A DNA stretch of 64,000 bases. Source: JAJFJD01 sp965228975. Its GTDB lineage: Bacteria > Pseudomonadota > Alphaproteobacteria > UBA8366. Positions 51,147 to 60,458 of the stretch are shown here, in pieces. The notes under the pieces are model-generated. The model did not search any database and had not been told where the DNA came from. It worked only from the letters and a program-made list of their open reading frames with translations. The position numbers and the translations under genes are program-made. The DNA lies in contig OZ245851.1 of the NCBI GenBank assembly GCA_965228975.1, forward strand, positions 1,922,001-1,986,000, written 5' to 3'. Numbering within the stretch: the first letter of the stretch is position 1; the number at the start of each line of letters is the position of its first letter.

Positions 51147-51773
51147 CTAGGCTTTCTTGGGGCCCTGGCCGAAGCTTTCGCCGTTTTCGGCGAGAAACGC
51201 GATTTCTTCCTCGGTGCTCGCGCGCCCAAGCACCGCATTGCGGTGCGGAAACCGGCCGAAGCGGCGAACGATGTCCCGATGACGCCCCCACCCCCAGATG
51301 CTGCGGTCTATATAGCGGTGCCACTCGCTCGGCGCGGACGCCCGTATCTGTTGCAACAATTCGCCGCCCCGCTCTTGCTCTTCGAGGGATTCGGAATGAT
51401 GGAAGGGATGGTACAGCCAAATCCGGCAGACCGGGTGCAATTCAAGATCCAGCTTGCGGTCGATAGCGTGACTCACGACCTCGAAGGCGCACGCGTCGCC
51501 CAGATAGGCGTCCGGCGTGTTGCGGTACAGATTCCGGGTGAACTGGTCCATCAACAGGATCAACGCAAACGCGCCGTCCGGGGTGCCCTGCCACGCCATC
51601 AACTCGCGTCGGCATGCGCGCGGCACCAGTTCGCCGAAGCGAGTGCGAATTTCCGCGTCCACCGCCTCCCCACCCCGATACCACCAATCCCGGCGGCCGT
51701 AGGCAAGATCGGGACCTTCAAGGCTCGGACCCAGCCAGAATTGAACGATTTCGTCGATGGTATCGTCACTCAA
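51147..51773 (-). CDS. DUF924 family protein
   Basis: The 208-residue protein is a DUF924 member, shown by LILLMDQFTRNLYRNTPDAY and the C-terminal FGRFPHRNAVLGRASTEEE. Members are small helical cytosolic proteins of unknown function. It is convergent with the CoA transferase gene, eight bases apart. Confidence 0.88.
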   Translation of the reverse strand: MSDDTIDEIVQFWLGPSLEGPDLAYGRRDWWYRGGEAVDAEIRTRFGELVPRACRRELMAWQGTPDGAFALILLMDQFTRNLYRNTPDAYLGDACAFEVVSHAIDRKLDLELHPVCRIWLYHPFHHSESLEEQERGGELLQQIRASAPSEWHRYIDRSIWGWGRHRDIVRRFGRFPHRNAVLGRASTEEEIAFLAENGESFGQGPKKA

Positions 51774-51904
51774 TGCCGATGCTCCGAATGAATGGAAGGA
51801 GAAGTAACAGGAAAGTTGTGGATCGTCGGTGGTGAGTCTCTCGTGACGCGGTTACTGTTGGCGGAACGACCGCATAGGATCTACCAACATGCACGGAGGA
51901 CGTC

Positions 51905-52588
51905 ATGCCGACCGTACTCATCACCGGTTGCGACTATGGTATCGGGTTCGAGTTCGCCCGCCAATACGCGGAAGACGGCTGGACCGTCCACGCGATCTGC
52001 CTCGATGACGAAAGCCGCGACAAGGTGACCGCCCTTTCCGGCGACGTCCATTTCCATCGCCTGGATGTATCCGACGAAGCCGGGCTGGCGGCGTTGGCCG
52101 ATTCCCTGCACGACCAACCCATCGACCTATTGATCAACAATGCCGCGACATTCGCGCCAGATGGGCCCGGCACGCTGATGCTGCCGGATATCGACGAATA
52201 CACCCGCGTAATGAAGATCAACGCCGTCGCCCCGGTGTATGTCGCGAATGCGTTCGAGGACCATGTTGCCCGCAGCGACCGCCGTCAGATGGTGTTCATC
52301 GGCACACGGTCCGGCTCGATCGGGGATAACGGGTCGGGCGGGCACTACGCCTATCGATGCAGCAAAGCGGCGTTGAACATGGCGGCGAAGAGCATCTCCA
52401 TCGACTTCGCCAAACATGGCATCGTCACTGCCGTCCTGCATCCCGGCTCCGTCGCAACCGAAACCCGCAAAGGTGGCCAGATTCCCGTCGACGAGAGCGT
52501 GACCGGAATGCGCGGGATCATCGACGGCCTCACCCCCGAAACTACCGGGACATTCCAGCGCTACGACGGTGGCACGATCGAGTGGTGA
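51905..52588 (+). CDS. Short-chain dehydrogenase/reductase
   Basis: The 227-residue classical SDR has the cofactor motif TGCDYGIG (7-14), NNAA (78-81), the active-site Ser136 and the Tyr150-x-x-x-Lys154 pair. It uses NAD(P)(H), and its substrate is unknown. A strong GGAGGAC ribosome site precedes the ATG. It lies alone between divergent and convergent neighbours. Confidence 0.9.
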   Translation: MPTVLITGCDYGIGFEFARQYAEDGWTVHAICLDDESRDKVTALSGDVHFHRLDVSDEAGLAALADSLHDQPIDLLINNAATFAPDGPGTLMLPDIDEYTRVMKINAVAPVYVANAFEDHVARSDRRQMVFIGTRSGSIGDNGSGGHYAYRCSKAALNMAAKSISIDFAKHGIVTAVLHPGSVATETRKGGQIPVDESVTGMRGIIDGLTPETTGTFQRYDGGTIEW

Positions 52589-52604
52589 GCTAGTAGCGGC
52601 TGGA

Positions 52605-53540
52605 TCAGACGACACCGTCGTCGACGCGGGCGGGCATCTCCAGAAAGGCCGCCAATATATGCCAAAACCGGTGGCGGTTGATGCCGACCGTCATGTTATG
52701 GGCCTGACCGGACATTATGATCATCTGCTTGTCCTTGGTCGGCAGCTTGGCATAAAAGGCCGCGTTGTCTTCATCGGTCGTAATGCCGTCGTGATCGCCG
52801 CGAATGATCAGCACCGGGCAGGTGATCTTCGTCGGATCCACAAGCGGGAGATTGATACACATATCGACATAGGTGCCGTTCGGCACGGTACCGCCGCCAT
52901 TGGCCATTTCGGCGGCCGCGGCGGCAGCCGGCAGTTCGGGCGCGGTCAACCCCACCACATCGCGGGTGAACATGTTGTGGAAATATTCCTCGCCCACTTC
53001 GCGGCTGTTGGTCGCCTGCCATTCGGCCAGCCGCTCGCGCCGCTTGACCAGCGATGGCGCGTCCTTGGCGATCCAGGGGAAGGCCGACAGCCCCAGCCGT
53101 TCGACCCGGTCCGGCGCGGCGTTGCAGAATGCACCGGCGCGCAGCGCACCGGACGACGTTCCGAAATACGCGAACTTCGATTGGCCTGTCGCCTGTTCGA
53201 TTATCGGAACCGCCGCCTTCAGGTCTTCCACCCCATCGAGGATATAGGAGAACCCCTCGGTGCGGCTCGACCGACCATAACCTTCGTGATCCATGGTCCA
53301 GACATCGAAACCACGGCCGGCAAAGACATTCATCAACGAGTACTCGCCGGCATCCGGCACTGTCAGGTCGTAGCTCGTGCGCGCCGCCTGCGACGATCCG
53401 TGAACCAGGACCAAGACGGGCCGTTCGCCATCCTGACCGACATTCGACGCGTATTTACGGAACATGAAAAGGTCGACATCACCCTTCCTGGCCCAATGTT
53501 CCTCGGAAACGATATTCGCGGTAGCGTCCTGATCATTCAT
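52605..53540 (-). CDS. Alpha/beta hydrolase
   Basis: The 311-residue alpha/beta-hydrolase has the oxyanion segment VLVHGSS, the nucleophile elbow GTSSG (Ser129), an Asp in IIRGDHDG and a His in SGQAHNM. No signal peptide is visible. I use the ATG at 53540, eight bases after AAGGAG; a GTG two codons earlier is less likely. Members include esterases and lactonases. The substrate is unknown. It lies 43 bases after the LLM oxidoreductase stop on the same strand, so the two may be co-transcribed. Confidence 0.86.
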   Translation of the reverse strand: MNDQDATANIVSEEHWARKGDVDLFMFRKYASNVGQDGERPVLVLVHGSSQAARTSYDLTVPDAGEYSLMNVFAGRGFDVWTMDHEGYGRSSRTEGFSYILDGVEDLKAAVPIIEQATGQSKFAYFGTSSGALRAGAFCNAAPDRVERLGLSAFPWIAKDAPSLVKRRERLAEWQATNSREVGEEYFHNMFTRDVVGLTAPELPAAAAAAEMANGGGTVPNGTYVDMCINLPLVDPTKITCPVLIIRGDHDGITTDEDNAAFYAKLPTKDKQMIIMSGQAHNMTVGINRHRFWHILAAFLEMPARVDDGVV

Positions 53541-53583
53541 CGGCACATCTCCTTCATCGCATATTCACCTAAATCGAACCCGT

Positions 53584-54609
53584 CTAGTTCCGGCATCGCG
53601 GGAACACGGTTTCCCCAAGCGCCTTTATCAACGCCGCACGCTCATCGACAAAACCCGAGAACAGCAACTGATGAAAGCCGGAACTCCGGATCGACTGAAT
53701 CCGTGCGACGCATTCGTCCGGCGTCCCGACAACGGCGAACCGTTCGGTCATATACGCGAGCAGTTCCGGATTCCGCATAAGTCCCGCATTCGGCGACTCT
53801 CCGAGATCCTCATGATGCGTCGGCTTGTACCCCTGCTGGACTTCCCGAATCGCGTCCGCGAGTTCCGGCGGCACCAATTTTCCCTCGAGCGTAAACCGGA
53901 AGGCATGGTGCGCCGTGGACGCAAGCTCCATCCGAATTTCGTCGATCAATGCCTTGCGATTCGCGCCCACATTCACGCGCGCCAGCCCCCAGATATCAAT
54001 ATCGTCAAGTTTCCTGCCGGCACGCTCGGCGCCGATCGCCAAATGGTCCAACGTCAGCTTGGCAACGTCCGGGGAAAGCCCCATGCCGCAAATCACGCCG
54101 TCGGCAATCTCGCCTGCCAGTTCGAGCGTCTTCGGCCCTTCGGCCGCGATATAGATCGGCACCGGGTTGTCCGCCTGCCCGGCGACCCACTTGGTGTGAA
54201 TGTCGCGCCCTGCGTATTCGGTGTGTTCGCCCCTCAACAACGACCGCACGGCAAGGATGTATTCCCGGAGTCCCTTCAGTCCCCGCGGCCGCTCATTGAT
54301 GTTGTAGATCGCGCTGTCGCCGGTCGCGATGCCGAGCATGGCCCGGCCGCCGGATAGCTCATGGACACTCGCGATGGCGCTCGCCATGACGGCCGGATGC
54401 CGCGTCAGCGGATTGGTGACGGACGGACCGATCATGACACGCTCCGTCGCGTGCGCGATAGTGGTCAGCGTGACAAACAACTCACGGAACAATGATTGCG
54501 AATCGGCCACGCCGACCCAATCGAAACCGGCTTTCTCCGCCAGCCTGGCGTTCTCGATCGAACTTGAAATACTCCGGGAAATTTCAATGAGGCCGAACCG
54601 GGCTTTCAT
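53584..54609 (-). CDS. LLM-class flavin-dependent oxidoreductase
   Basis: The 341-residue protein is a luciferase-like monooxygenase/F420-reductase-fold flavoenzyme, with AEKAGFDWVGVADSQ, VTNPLTRHPAVMASAIASV and LSGGRAMLGIATGDSA typical of the class. It probably acts on FMN or F420 with an unknown substrate. AGGAG lies before the ATG. It is 26 bases after the tautomerase gene on the same strand, suggesting an operon of tautomerase, LLM oxidoreductase and hydrolase. Confidence 0.88.
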   Translation of the reverse strand: MKARFGLIEISRSISSSIENARLAEKAGFDWVGVADSQSLFRELFVTLTTIAHATERVMIGPSVTNPLTRHPAVMASAIASVHELSGGRAMLGIATGDSAIYNINERPRGLKGLREYILAVRSLLRGEHTEYAGRDIHTKWVAGQADNPVPIYIAAEGPKTLELAGEIADGVICGMGLSPDVAKLTLDHLAIGAERAGRKLDDIDIWGLARVNVGANRKALIDEIRMELASTAHHAFRFTLEGKLVPPELADAIREVQQGYKPTHHEDLGESPNAGLMRNPELLAYMTERFAVVGTPDECVARIQSIRSSGFHQLLFSGFVDERAALIKALGETVFPRCRN

Positions 54610-54635
54610 GAGATTTACGCTCCTGTAATCCGACC

Positions 54636-55712
54636 CTAGGACGCTGGAACCATCACTTCGCCGCGCATGATCAGGCGGGTGGTCCGCAGAATGCCCGCGC
54701 TCACAACGTTCAAATCGGCCCCGGCACCCCTGGTTTCGAGCCGGACGTCGATCCGGCCGGATGGATGCTCGATTTGAACGTCGCGCGGATTGGCCGCATC
54801 TGGACGGCAGAGTTCATGCGTCACCGATCCTTCCACCATCGAGGCCGTCGCCACGCAAACCGCCCCGGTCACCGCATGGGCGGCGTGGACCTGCCAGGGC
54901 GTGAAGTACCGGGAGGATATGTCGCCGCCCTTAGCCGGCGGCGCAACCAGGCCGACTTTCGGGATCACCATCTCCGACACATCGCCGAGCCCCATCCGTT
55001 CGCCCGCCTCCAGCCGGACCGGCTCGATCAGTTCGAAAAGCACCCGGTTGCGATTGATCTCGTCCCGGTTTTCGTAGCCCGAAAGGCCGAAATCCGCGGC
55101 CCGTAGGAAAACCATCGGCATCGCCACGTCGACGCAGGTCGCATCCAGGCCGTTGATCCGCTCCATAACCTTCCCGGTCGGCAGCAAGGCGCCGGTCTTG
55201 GCGCCGACGACATCCATGAAATTCAGGTAGACCGGCGCCGCCGCCCCGGGAACGCCGTCGATCTGCGCGGTTCCCTCATAGTTCATCGCGCCGCCCGGCG
55301 TTTCGATCCGCGCTTCGATCCGCGCGCCGGTATTCACGTTGTAGATCATGACGCTTGTCTGATCGGCGGTCGGGGTGATCATTCCCGTTTCCACCGCGTA
55401 GGGACCGATGCCCGACAACATGTTGCCGCAGGACGGAGCGATATCGACGACCGGTTGATCGATCGAGACCTGCGCGAACAAATAATCCACATCGATGCCG
55501 GGACGCTCCGACGCGGAAACGATCGCGACCTTGCTCGTCAGCGAATCGGCACCCCCGATTCCGTCGATTTGGCGCGTATCCGGCGACCCCATAACCGCCA
55601 ACAAGGTGCGTGCGCGCTCCTCCGGATCCGACGGCAAATCCTTCGAGTTGAAGAACGGCCCTTTCGACGTTCCGCCTCGGAAAATTAGGCAAGGGATGGG
55701 GTGCAGCGGCAT
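54636..55712 (-). CDS. 4-oxalomesaconate tautomerase-like (GalD/PrpF family)
   Basis: The 358-residue protein has the PrpF/GalD-type two-lobed fold. Diagnostic segments include IPCLIFRGGTSKGPFF, VMGSPDTRQIDGIGGADSLTSK and PSCGNMLSGIGPYAVE, with the conserved Cys. GalD tautomerises 4-oxalomesaconate in gallate and protocatechuate breakdown; the close resemblance makes that group likely, but a different isomerised acid is possible. Starts at 55712 and 55754 both lack a clear ribosome site; I prefer 55712. It is divergent from the LysR-type gene, as such regulators and their targets often are. Confidence 0.82.
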   Translation of the reverse strand: MPLHPIPCLIFRGGTSKGPFFNSKDLPSDPEERARTLLAVMGSPDTRQIDGIGGADSLTSKVAIVSASERPGIDVDYLFAQVSIDQPVVDIAPSCGNMLSGIGPYAVETGMITPTADQTSVMIYNVNTGARIEARIETPGGAMNYEGTAQIDGVPGAAAPVYLNFMDVVGAKTGALLPTGKVMERINGLDATCVDVAMPMVFLRAADFGLSGYENRDEINRNRVLFELIEPVRLEAGERMGLGDVSEMVIPKVGLVAPPAKGGDISSRYFTPWQVHAAHAVTGAVCVATASMVEGSVTHELCRPDAANPRDVQIEHPSGRIDVRLETRGAGADLNVVSAGILRTTRLIMRGEVMVPAS

Positions 55713-55766
55713 CGTGGGATTTGATTTGTCGATTGCAAGTTTATCAGCGCCCATCGGCTGCCGCTT

Positions 55767-56540
55767 ATGCGAGCAACCGATTGTCCTCCGCACCTTATCG
55801 ACCGGAAGTATGCAATTCAAACCGACGTTACGATAGCGAACATATTTTGCAATACGTCCGATTGCCCTTATCTTGCCAGCATGCCCGAAACCGATCAGCG
55901 ATCCACCGACGCCGCGGGTGAAACGGTAACCGTCGCGTCTATTCCAACAGCAACGCACTCGATCCTGCCGCGCGCCATCGCCGCATTCCGTGCATCGGAC
56001 CATACGGGCCGCATTCGAATCAGCGACCTATCGGCAAGCGAGGTCCTCGACGCGGTCAGCAGCGGCGATGTGGATTTCGGGATCGATTTCATCGGCGCTC
56101 AGGATTCGAGTTTCGACTTCCAGCCGTTGGCCGAAGACCGGTTCGCACTGGCGATGCGTCAGGACGATCCGCTGGCGGCTAAGACCGCGATCAAATGGAC
56201 CGATGTCGACCCCACGCGTTTCATCGCGGTCTGGAAAGGCAGCGGGAACCGAATGTTGATCGACAACGCCCTGGCGCGGGCCCGGATCACGCTCGATTGG
56301 GCTTACGAGGCTCGGCATCTCTCCACCGCGCTCGCCCTGGTCGAAGCCGGTGTGGGCGTTAGCGCCCTCCCCTTATCCGCGATTCCGGATAGCGCCCAAT
56401 CCTTGATCGTGGCGCGCCCCCTCGTCGAACCCGAGATCGTTCGGACGATCGGCCTCGTCCGGCGCGCGGGCGTCACGCTCTCCCCGACTGCGGAAAAGCT
56501 CTATGCGACGTTGCTGAGTCTGGCCACCACGGGGTCCTGA
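55767..56540 (+). pseudogene. LysR-type regulator lacking its DNA-binding domain
   Basis: Residues ~50-257 of this 257-residue frame match the effector-binding domain of LysR-type regulators (VASIPTATHSILPRAIAAFRAS, ALVEAGVGVSALPLSAIP). The winged helix-turn-helix that should occupy the first 60-65 residues is absent; the N-terminal 38 residues look unlike any HTH. No ribosome site is clear at 55767 or at the internal ATG at 55881. A deletion of the 5' part is the simplest reading. A stand-alone sensor domain is the alternative. It is divergent from the GalD-like gene, the usual place for its regulator. Confidence 0.6.
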
Positions 56541-56706
56541 CGGCCGTGGATACAAGTTCTGACGGTGGCTATCACTACCATCACAACTTTTGCGCTACAC
56601 AATCCCGTTTCCGATACGCTACTGTAACGATGCAGAAAGCCCGGCGACGACCGGACGATCGCGTTCGGTTTGGACCACGGCTGAGCATGTCGGAAGGGGG
56701 AAACCG

Positions 56707-57141
56707 ATGTCCAATACATATCTCGTGGCCGTTGACGGCAGCGAGGGTAGTGTCAGAGCAGCAGATTTCGCGATCGAGCGGGCGCTTGCCAGCAACTCGA
56801 AGCTGATCCTCGCCTATGTCATCGAATGGTCGCCCTACAGCTTTCACACGCCCGACGAACTGGCGGAACGGCATAAACGCCGCGAAGAGGAGATCGAGCG
56901 TGCGCAATCGACGGTACTTGGTCCGATATCTAAGACGATAAAGGGCAAAGGTGTCGATGTGGAGGTCGTGGTGAAACACGGCCATCCGTCTGAAACGCTC
57001 GTCGATCTCGCAAAGGATCGCGGCGCCACGCAAATCTTCATCGGCCGCAAGGGTCAATCACGCGTGGCATCACTGTTGTTCGGCAGTGTGGCTGGATCGC
57101 TCGTCCAGACTTCGCCTGTGCCCGTCACAGTCGTTCCATAA
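56707..57141 (+). CDS. Universal stress protein (UspA family)
   Basis: The 144-residue protein is a single-domain UspA, with the N-terminal TYLVAVDGSEGSVRAADFA and the C-terminal ATP-binding type motif GRKGQSRVASLLFGSVAGSLVQ. A GGAAGGGGG ribosome site precedes the ATG at 56707. It lies 34 bases before the sodium/amino-acid symporter gene and may be co-transcribed with it; USP-transporter pairs are common. Confidence 0.95.
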   Translation: MSNTYLVAVDGSEGSVRAADFAIERALASNSKLILAYVIEWSPYSFHTPDELAERHKRREEEIERAQSTVLGPISKTIKGKGVDVEVVVKHGHPSETLVDLAKDRGATQIFIGRKGQSRVASLLFGSVAGSLVQTSPVPVTVVP

Positions 57142-57175
57142 AAATTAACAATCGGACACACCAAAGGGGGGTGTC

Positions 57176-58684
57176 ATGAAACGTATCATTCTTGCTGCGG
57201 TCATCACGCTGTTGGCGACCGCGACGGCACAGGCCGCCGGTATCGACGAAACGATCAACACGGCAACCGCGCCGATCGCCGCATGGGTCGGCAAAATCGT
57301 CTTCTTCAAGATCCCAGTATTCGGGGCACAACTACCGCTGGTCGTCTTATGGCTAGTCGCGGGGGCCGTTTTCTTCACCTTCTACATGGGTTTCTTCAAC
57401 ATCCGCGGGTTCAAGCACGCCATCGAACTGGTGCGCGGCGACTACGCCAATCCAAACGACGCCGGCGAAGTCTCGCACTTCCAGGCATTGGCCACCGCGG
57501 TATCCGGTACGGTCGGCATCGGTAATATCGGCGGCGTCGCCGTCGCGGTGACGGTCGGCGGGCCCGGGGCGACCTTCTGGCTGATCATGGCCGGGTTCCT
57601 GGGGATGTCGACGAAGTTCGTCGAATGTACCCTCGGCGTGAAATATCGGAACGAAAACCCGGACGGCTCCGTCTCGGGCGGCCCGATGTACTATCTTCGC
57701 AAGGGTTTCGCCGAACGGGGTATGGAAGGCTTCGGCAAGTTCCTCGGCATGTTCTACGCCATCGGCATCTTCATCGGCGCCCTCGGCATCGGCAACATGT
57801 TCCAGTCCAACCAAGCCTATGTGCAGCTCAACCACGTCGCGGGCGGCAATCTCGACGGTCTCGGTTGGCTGGTCGGCCTGATCATGGCCGGCATCGTCTT
57901 CCTCGTCATCGTCGGCGGCATCAAGTCGATCGCCCGTGTCACCGAAAAGATCGTCCCCTTCATGGCGATCTTCTACTGCGTATTCGCGTTGATCGTAATC
58001 TTCTTGAACGCGCCGGTAATTCCGCAGGCAATCGCGAACATCTTCTCCGGCGCGATGACCGGCGAAGGCGTCGCCGGCGGTGCATTGGGCGCCCTGATCA
58101 TCGGTTTCCAACGCGCCGTGTTCTCGAACGAAGCGGGTATCGGTTCCGCGTCCATCGCGCATTCCGCGGTCCGTACCAACGAGCCGGTCACGGAAGGAAC
58201 GGTATCGCTGTTGGAGCCGTTCATCGACACCATCGTGATTTGCACGATCACGGCGCTGGTGATCGGCACGACGGCCGCGGCCGATCCCAATTTCGCGGGT
58301 GACGCCAAGGGCATCGCGATGACGTCCGCCGCTTTCGAGCGTCAATTCTCTTGGTTCCCGATCCCGCTGGCCATCGCCGGTGTCCTATTCGCCTTCTCGA
58401 CCATGATTTCCTGGTCGTATTACGGTCTGAAAGGATGGACCTACATCTTCGGCGAGAACATGCGCGGTCAGACGATCTACAAATTGATCTTCTGCGCCTT
58501 CGTTATGTTGGGATGCATCGTGCAACTCGGCCCGATCCTCGATATATCCGACGCGCTGGTCTTCCTGATCTGCGTGCCGAACATCCTGGGCCTGTATTTC
58601 CTGGCCCCCGTGGTGAAACGGGAGTTGGAATCCTATCTCGCCCGCATCGAAAGCGGAGAGATCAAGCGGTTCAAGGGCGGCTAG
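57176..58684 (+). CDS. Sodium:alanine symporter family (AGCS) transporter
   Basis: The 502-residue inner-membrane protein imports small neutral amino acids, such as alanine or glycine, with Na+ or H+. It has the family signature FQALATAVSGTVGIGNIGGVA and NEAGIGSASIAHSAVRTNEPV, with about ten membrane segments. The N-terminal ~20 residues resemble a signal sequence (MKRIILAAVITLLATATAQA), as in other members. AAGGGGGG lies before the ATG. A strong terminator follows. Confidence 0.95.
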   Translation: MKRIILAAVITLLATATAQAAGIDETINTATAPIAAWVGKIVFFKIPVFGAQLPLVVLWLVAGAVFFTFYMGFFNIRGFKHAIELVRGDYANPNDAGEVSHFQALATAVSGTVGIGNIGGVAVAVTVGGPGATFWLIMAGFLGMSTKFVECTLGVKYRNENPDGSVSGGPMYYLRKGFAERGMEGFGKFLGMFYAIGIFIGALGIGNMFQSNQAYVQLNHVAGGNLDGLGWLVGLIMAGIVFLVIVGGIKSIARVTEKIVPFMAIFYCVFALIVIFLNAPVIPQAIANIFSGAMTGEGVAGGALGALIIGFQRAVFSNEAGIGSASIAHSAVRTNEPVTEGTVSLLEPFIDTIVICTITALVIGTTAAADPNFAGDAKGIAMTSAAFERQFSWFPIPLAIAGVLFAFSTMISWSYYGLKGWTYIFGENMRGQTIYKLIFCAFVMLGCIVQLGPILDISDALVFLICVPNILGLYFLAPVVKRELESYLARIESGEIKRFKGG

Positions 58685-58705
58685 GTAACGCCCAACCCGA
58701 AGAGG

Positions 58706-58740
58706 AAAGGCCCGGTCTCCAAGCGAGGCCGGGCCTTTTC
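58706..58740 (+). terminator. Terminator after the AGCS symporter
   Basis: AAAGGCCCGGTCTC pairs with GAGGCCGGGCCTTT (one wobble) around a five-base loop, followed by TTTTC. It lies 22 bases after the symporter stop. Confidence 0.93.
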
Positions 58741-58778
58741 CGTGCTATCGTGACGACTTCGACAAGAGGGAAAGCAGA

Positions 58779-59048
58779 TTGACAATATTGGCTCGCTTGG
58801 TCGCCGCAACATGCCTGGTCATCATCGCCGCCTGTGCGACGGAATCGGATCAGACAATCGCGAAATCCTGCATCGCTTCCGGCGGAAAATGGATCGCCGA
58901 TACCAGGGAATGCGAAACCGGGAAAAAGGATTGGTGCAAAGCCCGGAACGGAACGTTTGACCCCTGTGCCTCGGCCTGCCGCAACACCGGGCAACGACCC
59001 TGCATCACGGTCTGCGTGCCGGTGTGCAAATTGCCAGATCAGCTATAA
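58779..59048 (+). CDS. Small cysteine-rich lipoprotein
   Basis: The 89-residue product has a lipoprotein signal ending VIIAAC (Cys19). The mature part contains nine further cysteines in a short region (CIASGG, CETGKKDWC, PCASAC, PCITVCVPVC), which should form disulfides outside the cytoplasm. I do not recognise the family. The start is TTG at 58779, five bases after GAGGGAAAG; no ATG fits the signal peptide. It lies 38 bases after a terminator and begins the AT-richer accessory stretch. Confidence 0.65.
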   Translation: MTILARLVAATCLVIIAACATESDQTIAKSCIASGGKWIADTRECETGKKDWCKARNGTFDPCASACRNTGQRPCITVCVPVCKLPDQL

Positions 59049-59128
59049 CGGCAAAGGTGGCTCGAAATTGTTCGATATCCACCTATCCACATCACGATTT
59101 CGTCCCGCTTCGGGAGCCAAGAACAACA

Positions 59129-59473
59129 TCAAGCTTCCTCAAGAGCTTCAATTTTTGCTTGTAATGTTTCCTTTGCAAGCTGAAGTGCCGCCTTTACGTC
59201 TGCTACATCTTCCTCAGCTTCAGCAAGTTCAAGCGCTTCAATTGATTCATTCAGCGTCCTTATCACCGATTGCATCGCAGACTTTGTGAGATATGGACCC
59301 GGCGGAGGCAGTAAATTTGCATCCATTGGCTCGGCGCCGGGATACGCACAATTTCCACTCGCAACCTCTGCTATACGGCCTCCGTTTACTCCAAAATAGG
59401 CCGCAATATCGTGCTGACGATCACCTCTAGCAAGCATTCCTTTTACAAATCGAGTATCGCGATGGGTGAGCAT
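59129..59473 (-). CDS. Small hypothetical protein with HTH-like N-terminus
   Basis: The 114-residue product starts with a helix-turn-helix-like region (FVKGMLARGDRQHDIAAYFGVN, then GGRIAEVASG), followed by a Pro-rich stretch and a C-terminal coiled-coil-like helix (about 70-114, rich in Ala, Glu, Leu). A TAGGAG ribosome site precedes the ATG by eight bases. It could be a small DNA-binding or scaffold protein. It lies in an AT-rich, low-GC stretch unlike its neighbours, so lateral acquisition is likely. Confidence 0.6.
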   Translation of the reverse strand: MLTHRDTRFVKGMLARGDRQHDIAAYFGVNGGRIAEVASGNCAYPGAEPMDANLLPPPGPYLTKSAMQSVIRTLNESIEALELAEAEEDVADVKAALQLAKETLQAKIEALEEA

Positions 59474-59545
59474 TGATGATCACTCCTACATTATAAATAT
59501 GAGAAATGAAGGACGTGAATTTCAATTATTAGTGACTTTCTTAAG

Positions 59546-59658
59546 CTAATCCAGGGAAATCCAATTGAATTGGAACCACGCATCGACCTCTTCAGGTTTT
59601 AGTTCATCGAACTGCTTGAAACTCAAACGTGGCAGATTTCAATGTTGGTTTTCTCCTA
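59546..59658 (-). pseudogene. Possible frameshifted small gene remnant
   Basis: On the minus strand a TAGGAG ribosome-like site (59653-59658) precedes a TTG (59640-59642) whose frame ends after 12 codons in TGA. A second frame, beginning within the first, continues as about 25 codons of protein-like sequence (FKQFDELKPEEVDAWFQF) to TAG at 59546-59548. A one-base shift would join them into a ~32-residue peptide. It may be a decayed small gene or a chance reading; confidence is low. Confidence 0.25.
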
Positions 59659-59722
59659 CCTATCTAATATTCGAATGATACGATTATTTTTTACAAATCC
59701 AACCAACGGTTAAGTTCTTGCG

Positions 59723-60418
59723 ATGGAAGTTGCGATCGAAACATTAAATCAATGGCAAACGCTTGCCGCAGGATTGCTCGCGTTGGGAGCCGCGATCGCG
59801 ACGGTTTGTGTTCTCGTCCGGCAATTAAAGTTACAAAAAAGGCAGTTGGATACGCTGGAAGAAGCAGCTCGCGAAAATTGGCAGCGGAAGCTGTTGGCTC
59901 GGCGCGCCGTACTACCCGCAGATCTTAGTGAAATAATGAGATTCGCAGAGGAGTGTGCGGGAACAGTTGTTGTAGCGATGCATATGCTCCGAGGTGATGT
60001 AGAGCGCGAACTACTAGATTTGCACTATCTGCCAGACCGAGTTGTTGGGAATCTTCAAGCTCTCATAGAACAGCTTGAAGACTCCGATGCCAATAAGATC
60101 GCAGATCTCTTAGCCTGCTACCAAGTTCAAATTGCCCGTTTGAACGGCGAATTGGCAATTTTTAACTATCCGGATAGGTTCGGCAACACTCGGATAATCA
60201 CCGAACAAAACCTGGAATTTACATTAGAGAAAATTGTTGAAATCTTTTTATTGGCGGAAAAAATGTTCCGTTTCGCCAGACGTGAAGACCATGAGCTTCC
60301 CGAACCACAATTCACGCCCGAGGATGTAAATCAGGCAATAGCAAGGCTTGGCCTTGACGGTGAAATATCTGATCGTTGCGAGTCTGAATTGTCCCGCCTC
60401 TTGGTTCGTGCAGGTTAG
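59723..60418 (+). CDS. Hypothetical membrane-anchored protein
   Basis: The 231-residue product has one N-terminal membrane helix (TLAAGLLALGAAIATVCVLV, about residues 13-32), followed by a long helical cytoplasmic region that may form a coiled coil (QLKLQKRQLDTLEEAARENWQ). No family was recognised. There is no convincing ribosome site before the ATG at 59723. Codon use is AT-richer than elsewhere, in line with the surrounding islet. Other translations of this stretch are shorter and broken. Confidence 0.6.
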   Translation: MEVAIETLNQWQTLAAGLLALGAAIATVCVLVRQLKLQKRQLDTLEEAARENWQRKLLARRAVLPADLSEIMRFAEECAGTVVVAMHMLRGDVERELLDLHYLPDRVVGNLQALIEQLEDSDANKIADLLACYQVQIARLNGELAIFNYPDRFGNTRIITEQNLEFTLEKIVEIFLLAEKMFRFARREDHELPEPQFTPEDVNQAIARLGLDGEISDRCESELSRLLVRAG

Positions 60419-60458
60419 AAAGGGCTTAACTTCAGGACACCGTTTTACTGACCTGCAT

